Assembly: GCA_902787755.1 (NCBI GenBank)
Contig: CADAHL010000001.1
Span: 124,001 to 188,000 of the forward strand
DNA from: Oscillospiraceae bacterium
GTDB lineage: Bacteria; Bacillota; Clostridia; Oscillospirales; Oscillospiraceae
Reading direction: 5' to 3'
Length of the DNA: 64,000 nt
Below, in pieces: positions 8,436 through 17,165 of this stretch. The notes under the pieces were generated by a model. The model did no database searches. It worked only from the letters and a program-made list of their open reading frames with translations, and was not told the DNA's origin. The stretch's first letter is position 1. The number at the start of each line of letters is the position of its first letter. The translations under genes were made by a program, and so were the position numbers.

Positions 8436-8473
8436 AACAGTTCGATCCCCATGGTACAAACCCACGGGGATCG
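8436..8473 (-). terminator. Terminator of the aromatic amino acid operon
   Basis: On the minus strand CGATCCCCGTGG pairs with CCATGGGGATCG (12 bp including one G-U) around a 7-base loop, followed by a short T-rich run (TGTTTTC). It begins 8 bases after the DUF554 stop and closes the nine-gene operon. Confidence 0.8.
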
Positions 8474-8481
8474 TTTCATGC

Positions 8482-9195
8482 TTATGAAATCAGACTTTGC
8501 AGCCAGGAAACAAGGGGAAACCAGGCGATCGGAAGGAAAATCGCGGGCAGCATATTGGCAACCTTGATACGCTCTTTTCCCAGCCCGAGCATGTTGACTG
8601 CCATCCCGATCAGGATAACGCCCCCGACCGCGGACATCTCGGTCACCACAGCGGTACTGAGGGCCGGACCCACCAGGGACGCAAGCAGCGTCAGCGCCCC
8701 CTGAAAGACCAGAACAAAAGCCGCAGAACAGGTGACGCCCAATCCCATTGCTGCGCCGAAAGCCATGGAGGAGACAAAATCCATGGTGCTCTTGGCGTAA
8801 ATGATACTGTAGTTATGATTGATGCCTGCTTCCAAAGAGCCTACCACCGTCATGGAACCGATGCAGAAAAGGATACAGGCGGAAACAAAGCCCTCGGTGA
8901 AACGGTTTTCGGCGCTTTTTCCGTGAAACAGCTTTGCCTTGATCGCATCACCGGCGTGTTCAATGCCGTCGTCGATCCGAATCAATTCCCCGACAGCCGT
9001 GCCGATGACCATACAGATAATGACGCACAGCAGATCCTGGGTGGCAATTGCGCTCGAAATCCCGATGACAGCCGTGCATAGCGCCAGGGCTTTCATCAGC
9101 GCTTCCTGAAGCGCGGCCTTCAGCCTGCGCCGCAGCAGGATGCCCAGGAGACTGCCTACAAGAACGGTGGCGGTGTTGACAAGTACAGCGATCAT
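8482..9195 (-). CDS. DUF554 family membrane protein (YdfK/YqgA type)
   Basis: This is a 237-residue integral membrane protein of the DUF554 family, whose function is not established. It starts MIAVLVNTATVLVGSLLG and has the family pattern of paired helices with GTAVGE near 66-71, a central GSMTVVGSLEAG segment and a C-terminal GGVILIGMAVNMLG segment. It overlaps the aroQ stop by four bases (ATGA) and is the last gene of the aromatic operon. Translational coupling there suggests a link with aromatic metabolism or transport, but this is only inference, because DUF554 genes occur in many contexts. Confidence 0.85.
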   Translation of the reverse strand: MIAVLVNTATVLVGSLLGILLRRRLKAALQEALMKALALCTAVIGISSAIATQDLLCVIICMVIGTAVGELIRIDDGIEHAGDAIKAKLFHGKSAENRFTEGFVSACILFCIGSMTVVGSLEAGINHNYSIIYAKSTMDFVSSMAFGAAMGLGVTCSAAFVLVFQGALTLLASLVGPALSTAVVTEMSAVGGVILIGMAVNMLGLGKERIKVANMLPAIFLPIAWFPLVSWLQSLIS

Positions 9196-9635
9196 CTCTT
9201 TGCCCCCTCCAGATATGCCTTCAGAAAGCGCAAAGCCTGGCGGTAGCCTTCAAAGCCCAAGCCCATATAGGTTTTCAAGCAGGCCATACCGGGGTAAGAG
9301 ATCTGACGAAAGGCTTCCCTTTTGCTCACATCGGAGAGGTGCACTTCCACGGCGGGAAGAGAGACTGCTTTCAGCGCGTCCAGGATCGCGACGCTGGTGT
9401 GCGTGTAGGCGGCGGGATTGATCACGATCCCGTCGAAATTTCCATAGGCGGCCTGGATCTCATCTACAAGCGCGCCTTCATGGTTGGACTGAAAGAGCTT
9501 GATTTCCACGCCTTCCTCTTTTGCGCAGCTTTCCACAAAGCGTTCCAGGTCAGAATAGGTCTGCCGACCGTAAATGTCCGGTTCCCGGAGTCCCAACAGG
9601 TTCAGATTGGGTCCGTTCAAAACAAGAATTTTCAT
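9192..9635 (-). CDS. aroQ: Type II 3-dehydroquinate dehydratase
   Basis: AroQ removes water from 3-dehydroquinate to give 3-dehydroshikimate, step three of the shikimate pathway. The 147-residue length is normal for the type II dodecamer enzyme. The signature ILVLNGPNLNLLGLREPDIYG contains catalytic Tyr22. NPAAYTHTS carries the substrate-binding Asn and Thr-His-Thr-Ser run, and EVHLSDVSKREAFR provides the catalytic His and the Arg lid. It overlaps the aroE-aroK fusion upstream and DUF554 downstream by four bases each. Confidence 0.96.
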   Translation of the reverse strand: MKILVLNGPNLNLLGLREPDIYGRQTYSDLERFVESCAKEEGVEIKLFQSNHEGALVDEIQAAYGNFDGIVINPAAYTHTSVAILDALKAVSLPAVEVHLSDVSKREAFRQISYPGMACLKTYMGLGFEGYRQALRFLKAYLEGAKR

Positions 9636-10855
9636 TTCAGCGCCTCCAGAATTGCCTCTGTTGCTTCCTCAATGGTCTCCGTAGGCGGGATCACGATATC
9701 CGCAAAACGTTCGTACATCGGCTTTCGTTCGGTGTAGAGCTCGTTCAGATCCCGGCTCAAAGAGATCGGCCGGCCCTTTCTGGAAAGAAGGGATACGTCT
9801 CTCTGCCGCCATACGATCACACCGTTCTGGTGCAGCAGGTTATAGTTCTCCGGCTTGGTGACACATCCGCCGCCGGTGGAGATGATCGCTCTGGAGCGTT
9901 TGCCAAGCTCCCGAAGGACCGCGGTCTCTCTTGCCCGGAACCCGTCCTCCCCTTCTGCGGCGAAGATTTCCGGGATACTCATCCCGGCTTGCTCGGCGAT
10001 GATCTCGTCAGCCTCGAATACCGGGCGGTCAAGCACTTCGGACAGCTTCTTTGCAATTTTGGTCTTGCCGCAGCCGGGCATCCCGATCAGCACGATATTT
10101 TGCATCTGACGGCTCAGCACCTCGGTGATGCGGGTGATCTGAGCGTTATCGATGTCCTGCCCGCTGAAACGTTCCGCGCTGCGTTTGGCCTGGGCCACCA
10201 GCATTAACAGACCGCCGGCGTGAGGGATCCCCAAGGCCTCGGCCTGAAGCAGCAGCGCAGTCCGGGCCGGATTATATACCACATCCGCAACACCGGAGAG
10301 CTTCCGGAAATTCCGCAGATCCACCGGAGCCTGTCCGTTGTTCGGATACATCCCCACGGGGGTGGTGTTGATCAGAAGATCGGCGTCCGCGTGCTTTGAG
10401 AGATTTTCATAGTTGTCCTGACCCTTGCGGGAGACGACGATCACAGAAGCGGCACCCATTGCTCTCAGGACAGCGCAGGCCATGACGGAAGCGCCGCCGC
10501 TGCCCAGCACCAGGCATTTCTTTCCCGCGGGATCGAGCTTTGCCTGTCGCAGCAGAAGCTCAAATCCGTAGGCGTCGGTGTTGTCGCCCAGAATACCGCC
10601 GTTCGGAAGGCGCACCAGAGTGTTGACGCTTCCAATGACCCGGGCGGTATCAGTAAGCTCAGTGCAGTATGGCACAACTGCTTTTTTATAGGGAATGGTC
10701 ACATTCAGGCCGTCCCAGTCCCCGCTGCGAATAAAGTCATCCAGATCTTCTGCCTGCCTCTCATACAGACGGTATTCATAGTCGGCCAGCAAAGAATGAA
10801 TCACGGGAGAATAACTGTGTCCCAGCTTTTCTCCAAGAAGTCCGCACTTTTTCAT
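9632..10855 (-). CDS. aroE-aroK: Shikimate dehydrogenase-shikimate kinase fusion
   Basis: One 407-residue polypeptide carries two consecutive shikimate-pathway enzymes. Residues 1-245 are shikimate dehydrogenase: SYSP at 14-17 and NVTIPYK at 51-57 bind shikimate, D94 is the catalytic partner of K57, and VLGSGGAS (117-123) begins the NADPH fold. Residues 252-407 are shikimate kinase: Walker A GMPGCGKT at 258-265, EADE at 281-284 for Mg and shikimate, GFRARE near 305-310, STGGGCV at 326-332 and the lid RKGRP at 359-363. Key residues of both are present, so both activities are expected. The first product feeds the second active site directly. Flanking genes overlap by four bases. Confidence 0.95.
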   Translation of the reverse strand: MKKCGLLGEKLGHSYSPVIHSLLADYEYRLYERQAEDLDDFIRSGDWDGLNVTIPYKKAVVPYCTELTDTARVIGSVNTLVRLPNGGILGDNTDAYGFELLLRQAKLDPAGKKCLVLGSGGASVMACAVLRAMGAASVIVVSRKGQDNYENLSKHADADLLINTTPVGMYPNNGQAPVDLRNFRKLSGVADVVYNPARTALLLQAEALGIPHAGGLLMLVAQAKRSAERFSGQDIDNAQITRITEVLSRQMQNIVLIGMPGCGKTKIAKKLSEVLDRPVFEADEIIAEQAGMSIPEIFAAEGEDGFRARETAVLRELGKRSRAIISTGGGCVTKPENYNLLHQNGVIVWRQRDVSLLSRKGRPISLSRDLNELYTERKPMYERFADIVIPPTETIEEATEAILEALK

Positions 10856-11784
10856 GAAAGCACCTCACGATAGCTGCCCAGATAGCGGTAGTCCTCACAG
10901 ACGGAACCGATCTCGCTCATAAGCTGCCTGAGAACCGGGGTCAGAACCGGCGTATCCAGGTCAAAATAAAACACGTACGGCAAGTCCCCGTTCTGGGGCA
11001 CACGGCTGTCAAGCCTGTTGATGTTGATCCCCAGAGCATAGAAGAGAGACACGATCCGGTAAAGAGAGCCGGGGCGATTGACAAGAGACAGGATCAGACT
11101 GGTGCGGTCTGCTCCGGGGTAGATCTCAAGATCCCTGGAAAAGCAGAGATACGAATTGACCTGACGAATCCCATCCGTCTGCACACCGGGAAGCGCCATG
11201 GGCTTGTGGTCTACGGAGAGACAAACACTTCTCACGATAGAGAGATCGTATTTCATCAGCAGGTCATAGACCGTGTTGAGGGAACCGGCAGCACTGCTCC
11301 TGACTGGAACAACGCCATAGCGGCAAATGCCTTCCTTCACAGCGGAGAACACCGCCTCATATTCGCCAAAGAAGGAAATGCTCGGACGATCGAAGAGCTT
11401 TTTGCAGGCGAGTCGGGAGTCTGCTCCGTCCATGCCCCGGCAGGCGACGGTCGCGCTGACGGGAAACTCTGTCGGCGTTTCCCGGATGGCCTGGGAAATC
11501 CTGCGGGTTTCCTCGCATTCGGTATCGATCAGACGGTTCTGGCTTGCACGGCTCAGTTCCATGATCAGGGCAAACAAGGCTTTCGTGTAAGCAGTGAGCT
11601 CCTCGGTACTCTGAGAGGCGATGGAGTCGAGCTTTTCCTGCTCTCTGCCCGGATCCAGCACCGGGAGGCCCTGCTCTTTTTTATACGCGCCGATCTGGGA
11701 CACAACTTCCATTCGCTCTGTAAACAGGCTGAGGATCTCCCGGTCGATGACGTCAAGCTTCTGACGATATTCCTTCAGTTCCAT
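10852..11784 (-). CDS. Chorismate mutase-ACT protein with degenerate prephenate dehydratase domain
   Basis: The architecture is that of a PheA P-protein, but at 310 residues it is about 65-70 shorter than usual. Residues 1-85 are an AroQ-type chorismate mutase with the full active-site set at E. coli spacing: R7, R24, K35, D44, R47, E48. Residues 112-208 match only the first lobe of prephenate dehydratase, and its motifs are altered: GADS for GAYS, and RSSAAGS for ENSTAGS. The second lobe is missing, and the essential T-R-F near its end is replaced (NSYLCF at 210-215). The ACT domain (226-300) keeps NRPGSLYR and a DSRVP form of ESRP. Reading is continuous, so this is a clean internal deletion rather than a frameshift. 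Dehydratase activity is unlikely; a phenylalanine-sensing chorismate mutase is the best inference. Confidence 0.88.
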   Translation of the reverse strand: MELKEYRQKLDVIDREILSLFTERMEVVSQIGAYKKEQGLPVLDPGREQEKLDSIASQSTEELTAYTKALFALIMELSRASQNRLIDTECEETRRISQAIRETPTEFPVSATVACRGMDGADSRLACKKLFDRPSISFFGEYEAVFSAVKEGICRYGVVPVRSSAAGSLNTVYDLLMKYDLSIVRSVCLSVDHKPMALPGVQTDGIRQVNSYLCFSRDLEIYPGADRTSLILSLVNRPGSLYRIVSLFYALGININRLDSRVPQNGDLPYVFYFDLDTPVLTPVLRQLMSEIGSVCEDYRYLGSYREVLS

Positions 11785-11787
11785 GGA

Positions 11788-12855
11788 TCACAGCTCCTTT
11801 TTTCTCTCCAGAAAAGCGTCGTATACTGCGATGGCTGCTGCGGCTTCCACGCAGGGAACCGCCCTCGGAACAATACAGGGATCGTGCCGCCCCTGAACGA
11901 TCAGCTTCGTGGGCTCCATCGTTCTCAGGTCTACGCTGTCCTGTTCCAGGGAGATGGAGGGCGTAGGCTTGAAGGCTGCGCGAAAACGTATAGGCATCCC
12001 GGTCGAGATCCCTCCCAGGATTCCGCCGGAATGGTTTGTAGTGGTGCGAATGCCGCCGTCACAGACCCGGAAGGGGTCGTTGTTCTCGCTTCCCGTTCGT
12101 CCTGCGGCAGCAAATCCGTCTCCGAACTCAAGACCCTTTACTGCAGGGATCCCGAATACGATTTGCGCGATCCGGTTTTCCATACCGTCAAACATAGGGT
12201 CGCCCAGACCTGCCGGTACGTTAAGCACAGCGCATTCCACAATTCCGCCGACGGAGTCACCCCGGGCTTTGGCCTGAAGAATCGCCTCCCGCATTCGGGC
12301 GCCGGCCGCGTCGCTTACGGTGGGAAAGCTCTTCCCCGCCGTCGAAGCCTCAAGCTCACCTTCATCCCGAATCCCGCCGATTTCGGCGATCCGGGAGATG
12401 ATATGAATGCCCTCCCGCTCCAACAGCTGCAGGCAAATCCCTCCTGCCAGGCACAGGGGCGCCGTCAGTCTGCCGGAAAAGTGTCCGCCGCCGGCGAAAT
12501 CCTGGGCTCCCTGATACTTGACTGCCGCGGTATAGTCGGCGTGGCCCGGGCGAGGAATAAACTCCAATTGGGAATAATCCTTGGAGCGGGTGTCGCTGTT
12601 GCGTATGATCGCGGTGAGCGGAGGTCCGCAGAGAATATTTCCTTTCATACCGGAAAGAAACTCCGGCCGATCTTCTTCCCGGCGTCTGGTGGAAAGCTCG
12701 GAACGCCCCGGCGCTCTGCGTTCCAGAAAACGCTGCAGAGCGTCCAGATCCACTTCCTGACCCGCCGGCAGGCCCTCAATGGTGACCCCGATGGCGGGAG
12801 AGTGAGACTGACCGAATATGGTCAGGCGAAGATTATGTCCGTAACTGCTGCTCAT
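11788..12855 (-). CDS. aroC: Chorismate synthase
   Basis: AroC makes chorismate from EPSP using reduced FMN, the last common step of aromatic synthesis. The 355-residue protein has GHNLRLTIFGQSHSPAIG at the N-terminus with the active-site His, RRREEDRPEF, the RPGHADYT signature near 102-109 and the C-terminal GRHDPCIVPRAVP with its second catalytic His. The ATG at 12855 overlaps the aroA stop; the next gene starts 3 bases after the aroC stop. Confidence 0.97.
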   Translation of the reverse strand: MSSSYGHNLRLTIFGQSHSPAIGVTIEGLPAGQEVDLDALQRFLERRAPGRSELSTRRREEDRPEFLSGMKGNILCGPPLTAIIRNSDTRSKDYSQLEFIPRPGHADYTAAVKYQGAQDFAGGGHFSGRLTAPLCLAGGICLQLLEREGIHIISRIAEIGGIRDEGELEASTAGKSFPTVSDAAGARMREAILQAKARGDSVGGIVECAVLNVPAGLGDPMFDGMENRIAQIVFGIPAVKGLEFGDGFAAAGRTGSENNDPFRVCDGGIRTTTNHSGGILGGISTGMPIRFRAAFKPTPSISLEQDSVDLRTMEPTKLIVQGRHDPCIVPRAVPCVEAAAAIAVYDAFLERKKEL

Positions 12856-14111
12856 GGAATCACCCTCTCAGTATGTTCCAGATCTTCCCAGAATCGGGGA
12901 TAGGATTTTTCAACACATTCCGCTCCGGGAACGATCACCTGGTTTCCGCAGATGCTTGCAGCCACCGCTGCCGACATGGCGATGCGATGGTCGCCGCAGG
13001 CATCAATAGTCCCTCCCACAAGGACGCTGCACCCGCGGATGATCATTCCTTCCGGAAGCTCTTCTGCCTGTCCGCCCAGACTCTGAATGAGCCCAACGGT
13101 GCTTTTGATCCGATCGGATTCCTTCATGCGAAGACGAAGCGCGTTTTCGACAAGGGTATCCCCTTCCGCCGCAGCAGCAACCACACTCAGAACCGGAATC
13201 AGATCCGGGATGGGGGCGGCGTCGATGCAGATCCCTCTGAGTATGCCGCGGCGAACCAGAATCCCGTCCTCCAGAGCTGTTATTTCGGCTCCAAAGCGGC
13301 GCAGCAGATCCAGAACCGCCCGATCGCCCTGGGAGGAATCCGGATTCATCCCGCGGACCAGTACGCCTCTTGGAGACAGAGCGCCCAGGCAGAGGAAAAA
13401 GGCCGCGTTGGACCAGTCCCCTTCCACGGTTAATTCTTTGGGACCGACCGGGTGCTGATTTCCCGGAATGTGGTACCGGCCGTCGATTGTTTCTGCCAGT
13501 ACACCGAACAGGCGCAGAGCGTCTTCCGTCAGCCTGATATAGGAGCCGGACTCCACCTTGCCTGTAACTGTCAGCGTCGAATCTCCGGAAAGCAGGGGCA
13601 GAGCCATCAGCATACCGGAAATGTACTGGGAGGACACATTGCCCGGCAGACTGTACTCCCCACAGGAGAGCCTGCCCTCGCAATACAGTCGGCAGCCTTC
13701 CTCCCGCAGGAGCATTCCTCCGCGGCGTAGCTCTTCATCCAGAGGATGAAGAGGCCTCTCGGGGAGACGCCCTTCCCGCAGGAAAACCGCCCGGGCTCCC
13801 AGGGCGCCGACAACAGGAAGCAGAAAGCGGAGCGTCGATCCGCTTTCACCGCAGCGCAGGTCGACCGTTTCCGCCGGGACCTGTCGGATCGGAGAGACAT
13901 GCAGTTCTCCTTCTCCCTGGACAGAGATATCGGCGCCAAGGCTGTTCAGACAGCGGATCGTCGCCAGAATGTCCCGGGAGAGGCCGTCGCAATGGATAAC
14001 GCACTTATCCCGGCCCAATGCAGCACAGATCAGAAGCCTGTGGGCCTGAGACTTGGACGCCGGGATCCGAACGACACCGGAGCGGGGTCCGGGCAGCACC
14101 TTCTGAATCAT
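12852..14111 (-). CDS. aroA: 5-enolpyruvylshikimate-3-phosphate synthase
   Basis: AroA transfers enolpyruvyl from PEP to shikimate-3-phosphate. From the chosen ATG the protein is 419 residues, starting MIQKVLPGPRSGVVRIPASKSQAHRLL, which contains the substrate-binding PASKSQAHR. Other signatures are the PEP-site segment DLRCGESGSTLRFLLP (the LRCGESGSTLRF form), LTVEGDWSNAAFFL and MKESDRI near the C-terminal third. The start at 14111 has AGGAGGAG just upstream and forms an ATGA overlap with the aroB stop; a longer reading from 14135 lacks this. Residue differences at the G96/A position that affect glyphosate tolerance cannot be judged reliably by eye. Confidence 0.97.
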   Translation of the reverse strand: MIQKVLPGPRSGVVRIPASKSQAHRLLICAALGRDKCVIHCDGLSRDILATIRCLNSLGADISVQGEGELHVSPIRQVPAETVDLRCGESGSTLRFLLPVVGALGARAVFLREGRLPERPLHPLDEELRRGGMLLREEGCRLYCEGRLSCGEYSLPGNVSSQYISGMLMALPLLSGDSTLTVTGKVESGSYIRLTEDALRLFGVLAETIDGRYHIPGNQHPVGPKELTVEGDWSNAAFFLCLGALSPRGVLVRGMNPDSSQGDRAVLDLLRRFGAEITALEDGILVRRGILRGICIDAAPIPDLIPVLSVVAAAAEGDTLVENALRLRMKESDRIKSTVGLIQSLGGQAEELPEGMIIRGCSVLVGGTIDACGDHRIAMSAAVAASICGNQVIVPGAECVEKSYPRFWEDLEHTERVIP

Positions 14112-15166
14112 TTTGCTCCTCCTGAAAGCAGCCATTGCTGCAGGGACGATATGGGAACGCGCTCAATACGACAACGGCCGATCGCCTCGGGGACGATCAG
14201 ATTCATCCGGTCTCCGCTGCGCTTTTTGTCTCCGGCCATGGACTGCAGAAGCGTCGAGGCTGGAAGATCCGTCTTGCACGGAAGACCATATTGCTGCAGG
14301 ACGGAGAGCAGGCGCCTGAGCGTGGCTTCTTCACAAATGCCTTTTGCGTATGACGCTCTGGTGATCATGGCCATCCCGATGGCCACCGCCTGCCCGTGTA
14401 GGATCGAAAAGCTGCTGCAGGCTTCCACGGCATGACCGATGGAGTGGCCGAGATTCAGGAGCTGCCGTCTTCCCCGGTCAAATTCATCCTCCAGAACGAT
14501 GTCTCGTTTCATCTCCACACAGGTCTGGATCACAGTTTCCAGCTGCGAGCGCACGGGCCGTTCAACCAGGGAATCAAAAAAAGCCTCGTTTCCCAGAACT
14601 CCGTATTTGATGACCTCGGCGCAACCGCAGACGAACTGCTCTTCCGGCAGGGTTTCCAATGTCTCCGGATCACACAGTACCCGGATCGGCTGATAAAAAG
14701 CGCCGACAAGATTCTTGCCTTCAGGCAGATCAACGGCGGTTTTCCCCCCGACAGAGGAATCTACCATGGCCAGAAGTGTAGTGGGGATCTGGGCAAAATC
14801 GATCCCCCGCAAATACGTGGCTGCGGCAAAACCGCAAAGGTCGCCGGTGACGCCGCCGCCCAGGGCGATCATCAGATCAGAGCGGGTCACGTGCTCCCGT
14901 GCCATAAAACTCAGAAGCTCTGCGTAGGTCTCCAAGGTCTTGTGCTCTTCGCCGGATGGGTGAAGGAAGGAGACGACGCGAAAGCCTGCCTTTTCCAGAC
15001 TGTCCTTCAGGCGCTGGCCGTACAGGGGATAAACCTTCTCACCGCTGACAATCACAGCGGTATCCGAACGGGAGATCTGACGCAGAAGATCTCCGCTCCT
15101 GTCCAGAATCCCGGCTTCGATCAGAACGTCATAGGTTCTGGAGGCCCGGACAACTACGGTTCTCAA
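14108..15166 (-). CDS. aroB: 3-dehydroquinate synthase
   Basis: AroB is the zinc- and NAD-dependent cyclase that converts DAHP to 3-dehydroquinate. The 352-residue protein has GGGVTGDLCGFAAATYLRGI near 100-120 with the NAD-binding GGG, and PTTLLAMVDSSVGGKTAVD and KNLVGAFYQP in the active site. The zinc-ligand E in CAEVIKYG and the His in LNLGHSIGHAVE are also present. It sits between tyrA and aroA with four-base overlaps at both ends. Confidence 0.97.
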   Translation of the reverse strand: MRTVVVRASRTYDVLIEAGILDRSGDLLRQISRSDTAVIVSGEKVYPLYGQRLKDSLEKAGFRVVSFLHPSGEEHKTLETYAELLSFMAREHVTRSDLMIALGGGVTGDLCGFAAATYLRGIDFAQIPTTLLAMVDSSVGGKTAVDLPEGKNLVGAFYQPIRVLCDPETLETLPEEQFVCGCAEVIKYGVLGNEAFFDSLVERPVRSQLETVIQTCVEMKRDIVLEDEFDRGRRQLLNLGHSIGHAVEACSSFSILHGQAVAIGMAMITRASYAKGICEEATLRRLLSVLQQYGLPCKTDLPASTLLQSMAGDKKRSGDRMNLIVPEAIGRCRIERVPISSLQQWLLSGGAK

Positions 15167-15996
15167 TGCCCGTCGACCTCCTCTTTCCTGCGCCGCCCGT
15201 CATCCAACAGACGGATCAGCTCCTCCCGGTCATCCTGCTCCAAGGCGGTTTTGTATTCGTTCAGATGCTCGATCACCATGGATAACTCACGCAGAAGGTA
15301 ATCCTTATTTTCAAGGAACAGCTCTGCCCACATGCCGGGATTGAGCCAGGCCACCCGGGTCATGTCCTTGTAGCTGCCCGCAGAGAAGCCTTTGTGGGAG
15401 CCTGCGGTGGGACTCTTGATATAGGCATTGGAGACCACGTGGGCAAGCTGAGAGGTAAAGGCGATCATTTCATCGTGCTTTTCGGCTGTGGTGACAGAAA
15501 TAAAGCCGAAACCGGCGGGCTCAAGCAGCTCTTTGGCCCGGTCCAGAAGCTCAATATCATCGAACACCGGCGGTACCAGCACCATCGGAGCGCCGCGGAA
15601 CATATCCGCTTTGGCATATTTATAACCCGAATTGTGCGTACCGGCCATGGGGTGACCACCAATGAAGGTAAACCCATATTCCTGTGCAAGGGGGAAGCAG
15701 GCCTGGCAGACGACGCGCTTTGTACCGCAGCAGTCGATCACCACAGGCTTTGTTCCAATATAAGGAGCCATTTCCCGAAGCCAGCTGACGGAGGCCTCGG
15801 GGTACACGGTCAGGAGGATCAGATCGCAGGAGCACACGTTCCCGGAACTGAGTTCGCCGTTCACATCTCCGCTTAGCATGGCGAAATCCAGCACGCTGCG
15901 GCTGCGGTTCCATGCCAGAACCTCATGCCCCGCCTGATGGTACGCCTTCGCCATGGACCCGCCGATCAGGCCGAGACCAACTACGCCAACCCTCAT
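15163..15996 (-). CDS. tyrA: Prephenate dehydrogenase
   Basis: TyrA oxidatively decarboxylates prephenate to 4-hydroxyphenylpyruvate, the tyrosine branch. The 277-residue protein has an N-terminal Rossmann motif VGVVGLGLIGGSMAK, followed by GGHPMAGTHNSG near residue 118-129, which holds the catalytic His. The helical C-terminal dimer domain contains QLAHVVSNAY. There is no C-terminal ACT domain, so tyrosine feedback is not evident at this protein. Placing it directly after aroF in the first two positions fits the Tyr codons in the operon leader. Confidence 0.93.
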   Translation of the reverse strand: MRVGVVGLGLIGGSMAKAYHQAGHEVLAWNRSRSVLDFAMLSGDVNGELSSGNVCSCDLILLTVYPEASVSWLREMAPYIGTKPVVIDCCGTKRVVCQACFPLAQEYGFTFIGGHPMAGTHNSGYKYAKADMFRGAPMVLVPPVFDDIELLDRAKELLEPAGFGFISVTTAEKHDEMIAFTSQLAHVVSNAYIKSPTAGSHKGFSAGSYKDMTRVAWLNPGMWAELFLENKDYLLRELSMVIEHLNEYKTALEQDDREELIRLLDDGRRRKEEVDGH

Positions 15997-16997
15997 TCCG
16001 TCACGACCTTTCGGATCGTGCGCACCTTGCGTGCCAGATCGGCAAAGACCTCCGGGCGCAGAGACTGAGCCCCGTCACACAGTGCGTGGGGAGGATCATT
16101 ATGCACTTCAATAATGAGACCGTCCGCCCCGGAAGCGGTAGCGGCCAGCGCCATCGGCGGAACGATGCGGGCAATCCCGGTAGCGTGACTGGGATCTACG
16201 ATCACGGGCAGATGTGTCAGCTCATGAAGCATGGGTACTGCGGAAAGATCCAGCGTGTTGCGGGTGTAGTCCGAGAAGGTACGGATCCCCCGCTCGCACA
16301 GAATGACCCGTTCATTACCGCTTGCCATAATGTATTCTGCACTCATGAGAAGCTCTTTCAGGGTGTTGGCAAGGCCGCGCTTGAGCAGAATGGGCTTATT
16401 CACTTTTCCCAATTCACGCAGCAGGTCAAAATTCTGCATGTTTCTGGCGCCGACCTGGATCACGTCCACGTCGTAGAAAAGATCCAGATCCCGGATGTTC
16501 ATGAGCTCCGTCACGATGGGAAGACCGGTCTCGGCCCGGGCGATCCGCAGTAGCTCAAGGCCCTCCGCCTTCAGTCCGGCAAAGTCATAGGGAGAAGTAC
16601 GAGGCTTAAAGGCGCCGCCCCGAAGCATATCTGCGCCTGCGGCCTTGACTTCCTTCGCAACAGTTACGATCTGATCTTCCGTTTCCACCGAACAGGGGCC
16701 GGCGATCATGACAAAATGACCGCCCCCGACTTTGACACCGCCGATTTCGACGATCATGTCTTCCGGGTGGAATTTCCGGTTGCAGCACTTGAAAGGCTCG
16801 GATACGCGCTTCACGGCGTCCACGATCTCCAGACTGGCTACCAGATCCATATCCACACGGCTTGTATCGCCGATCAGGCCCAGGACCGTCTGGAACTCTC
16901 CGTCGGAAACGTGGATCTGCAGGCCGTAATTCTTCAGCCAGTGAATCAGCTGCGTCTTCTTTTCCTCTGTCACTCCGTGCTTGAGCACAACGATCAT
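15993..16997 (-). CDS. aroF: DAHP synthase, type I-beta with ferredoxin-like regulatory domain
   Basis: This enzyme condenses PEP with erythrose-4-phosphate, the committed shikimate-pathway step. The 334-residue protein has an N-terminal ferredoxin-like domain (1-70), as in the allosterically controlled Thermotoga-type enzyme. A TIM barrel follows with IAGPCSVE near 98-105, RGGAFKPRTSPYDFAG near 127-142, LLKRG and VDPSHATG. The Cys, Lys and His residues expected for metal and PEP binding are present. It is the first gene after the attenuator and has GGGAG about 8 bases before the ATG. Feedback by Tyr or Phe through the N-terminal domain is typical of the family, but not provable here. Confidence 0.96.
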   Translation of the reverse strand: MIVVLKHGVTEEKKTQLIHWLKNYGLQIHVSDGEFQTVLGLIGDTSRVDMDLVASLEIVDAVKRVSEPFKCCNRKFHPEDMIVEIGGVKVGGGHFVMIAGPCSVETEDQIVTVAKEVKAAGADMLRGGAFKPRTSPYDFAGLKAEGLELLRIARAETGLPIVTELMNIRDLDLFYDVDVIQVGARNMQNFDLLRELGKVNKPILLKRGLANTLKELLMSAEYIMASGNERVILCERGIRTFSDYTRNTLDLSAVPMLHELTHLPVIVDPSHATGIARIVPPMALAATASGADGLIIEVHNDPPHALCDGAQSLRPEVFADLARKVRTIRKVVTE

Positions 16998-17035
16998 AAC
17001 GGTTTACTCCCATCTGTATGATTTGGAAAGGAAAC

Positions 17036-17064
17036 AAAAAACCACACAGGCGCAACCTGTGTGG
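17036..17064 (-). terminator. Attenuator terminator before aroF
   Basis: A perfect 9-bp stem, CCACACAGG with CCTGTGTGG, around a 5-base loop, is followed by six T residues. It lies between the leader peptide and aroF, only about 38 bases before the aroF ATG, so read-through is needed for expression of all nine genes. Confidence 0.92.
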
Positions 17065-17111
17065 CAAGAAAAGCATTCTGTCAAGCTTGTTTATTGCACC
17101 ACAAATTCGCC

Positions 17112-17165
17112 TTACCGAAGAGCATCAGTAAAGGTATAATAAGCGGTGAAATAATAAGCCTTCAT
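17112..17165 (-). CDS. Aromatic leader peptide, 17 residues
   Basis: The frame reads MKAYYFTAYYTFTDALR and then TAA. Six of 17 residues are aromatic: two Tyr-Tyr pairs (four Tyr) and two Phe. It starts about 30 bases after the predicted transcription start and ends about 50 bases before the terminator stem. The ribosome site is weak (GGGA 9 to 12 bases upstream). The peptide itself probably has no function; its translation would sense charged tRNA-Tyr and tRNA-Phe. The composition and position between promoter and terminator make chance unlikely. Confidence 0.82.
   Translation of the reverse strand: MKAYYFTAYYTFTDALR

Noticed and set aside
10852..11784. Frameshift or sequencing error as the cause of the short PheA-like protein
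   Set aside because: The frame is unbroken from mutase to ACT domain, and no neighbouring frame contains the missing dehydratase lobe, so an in-frame deletion is more likely.
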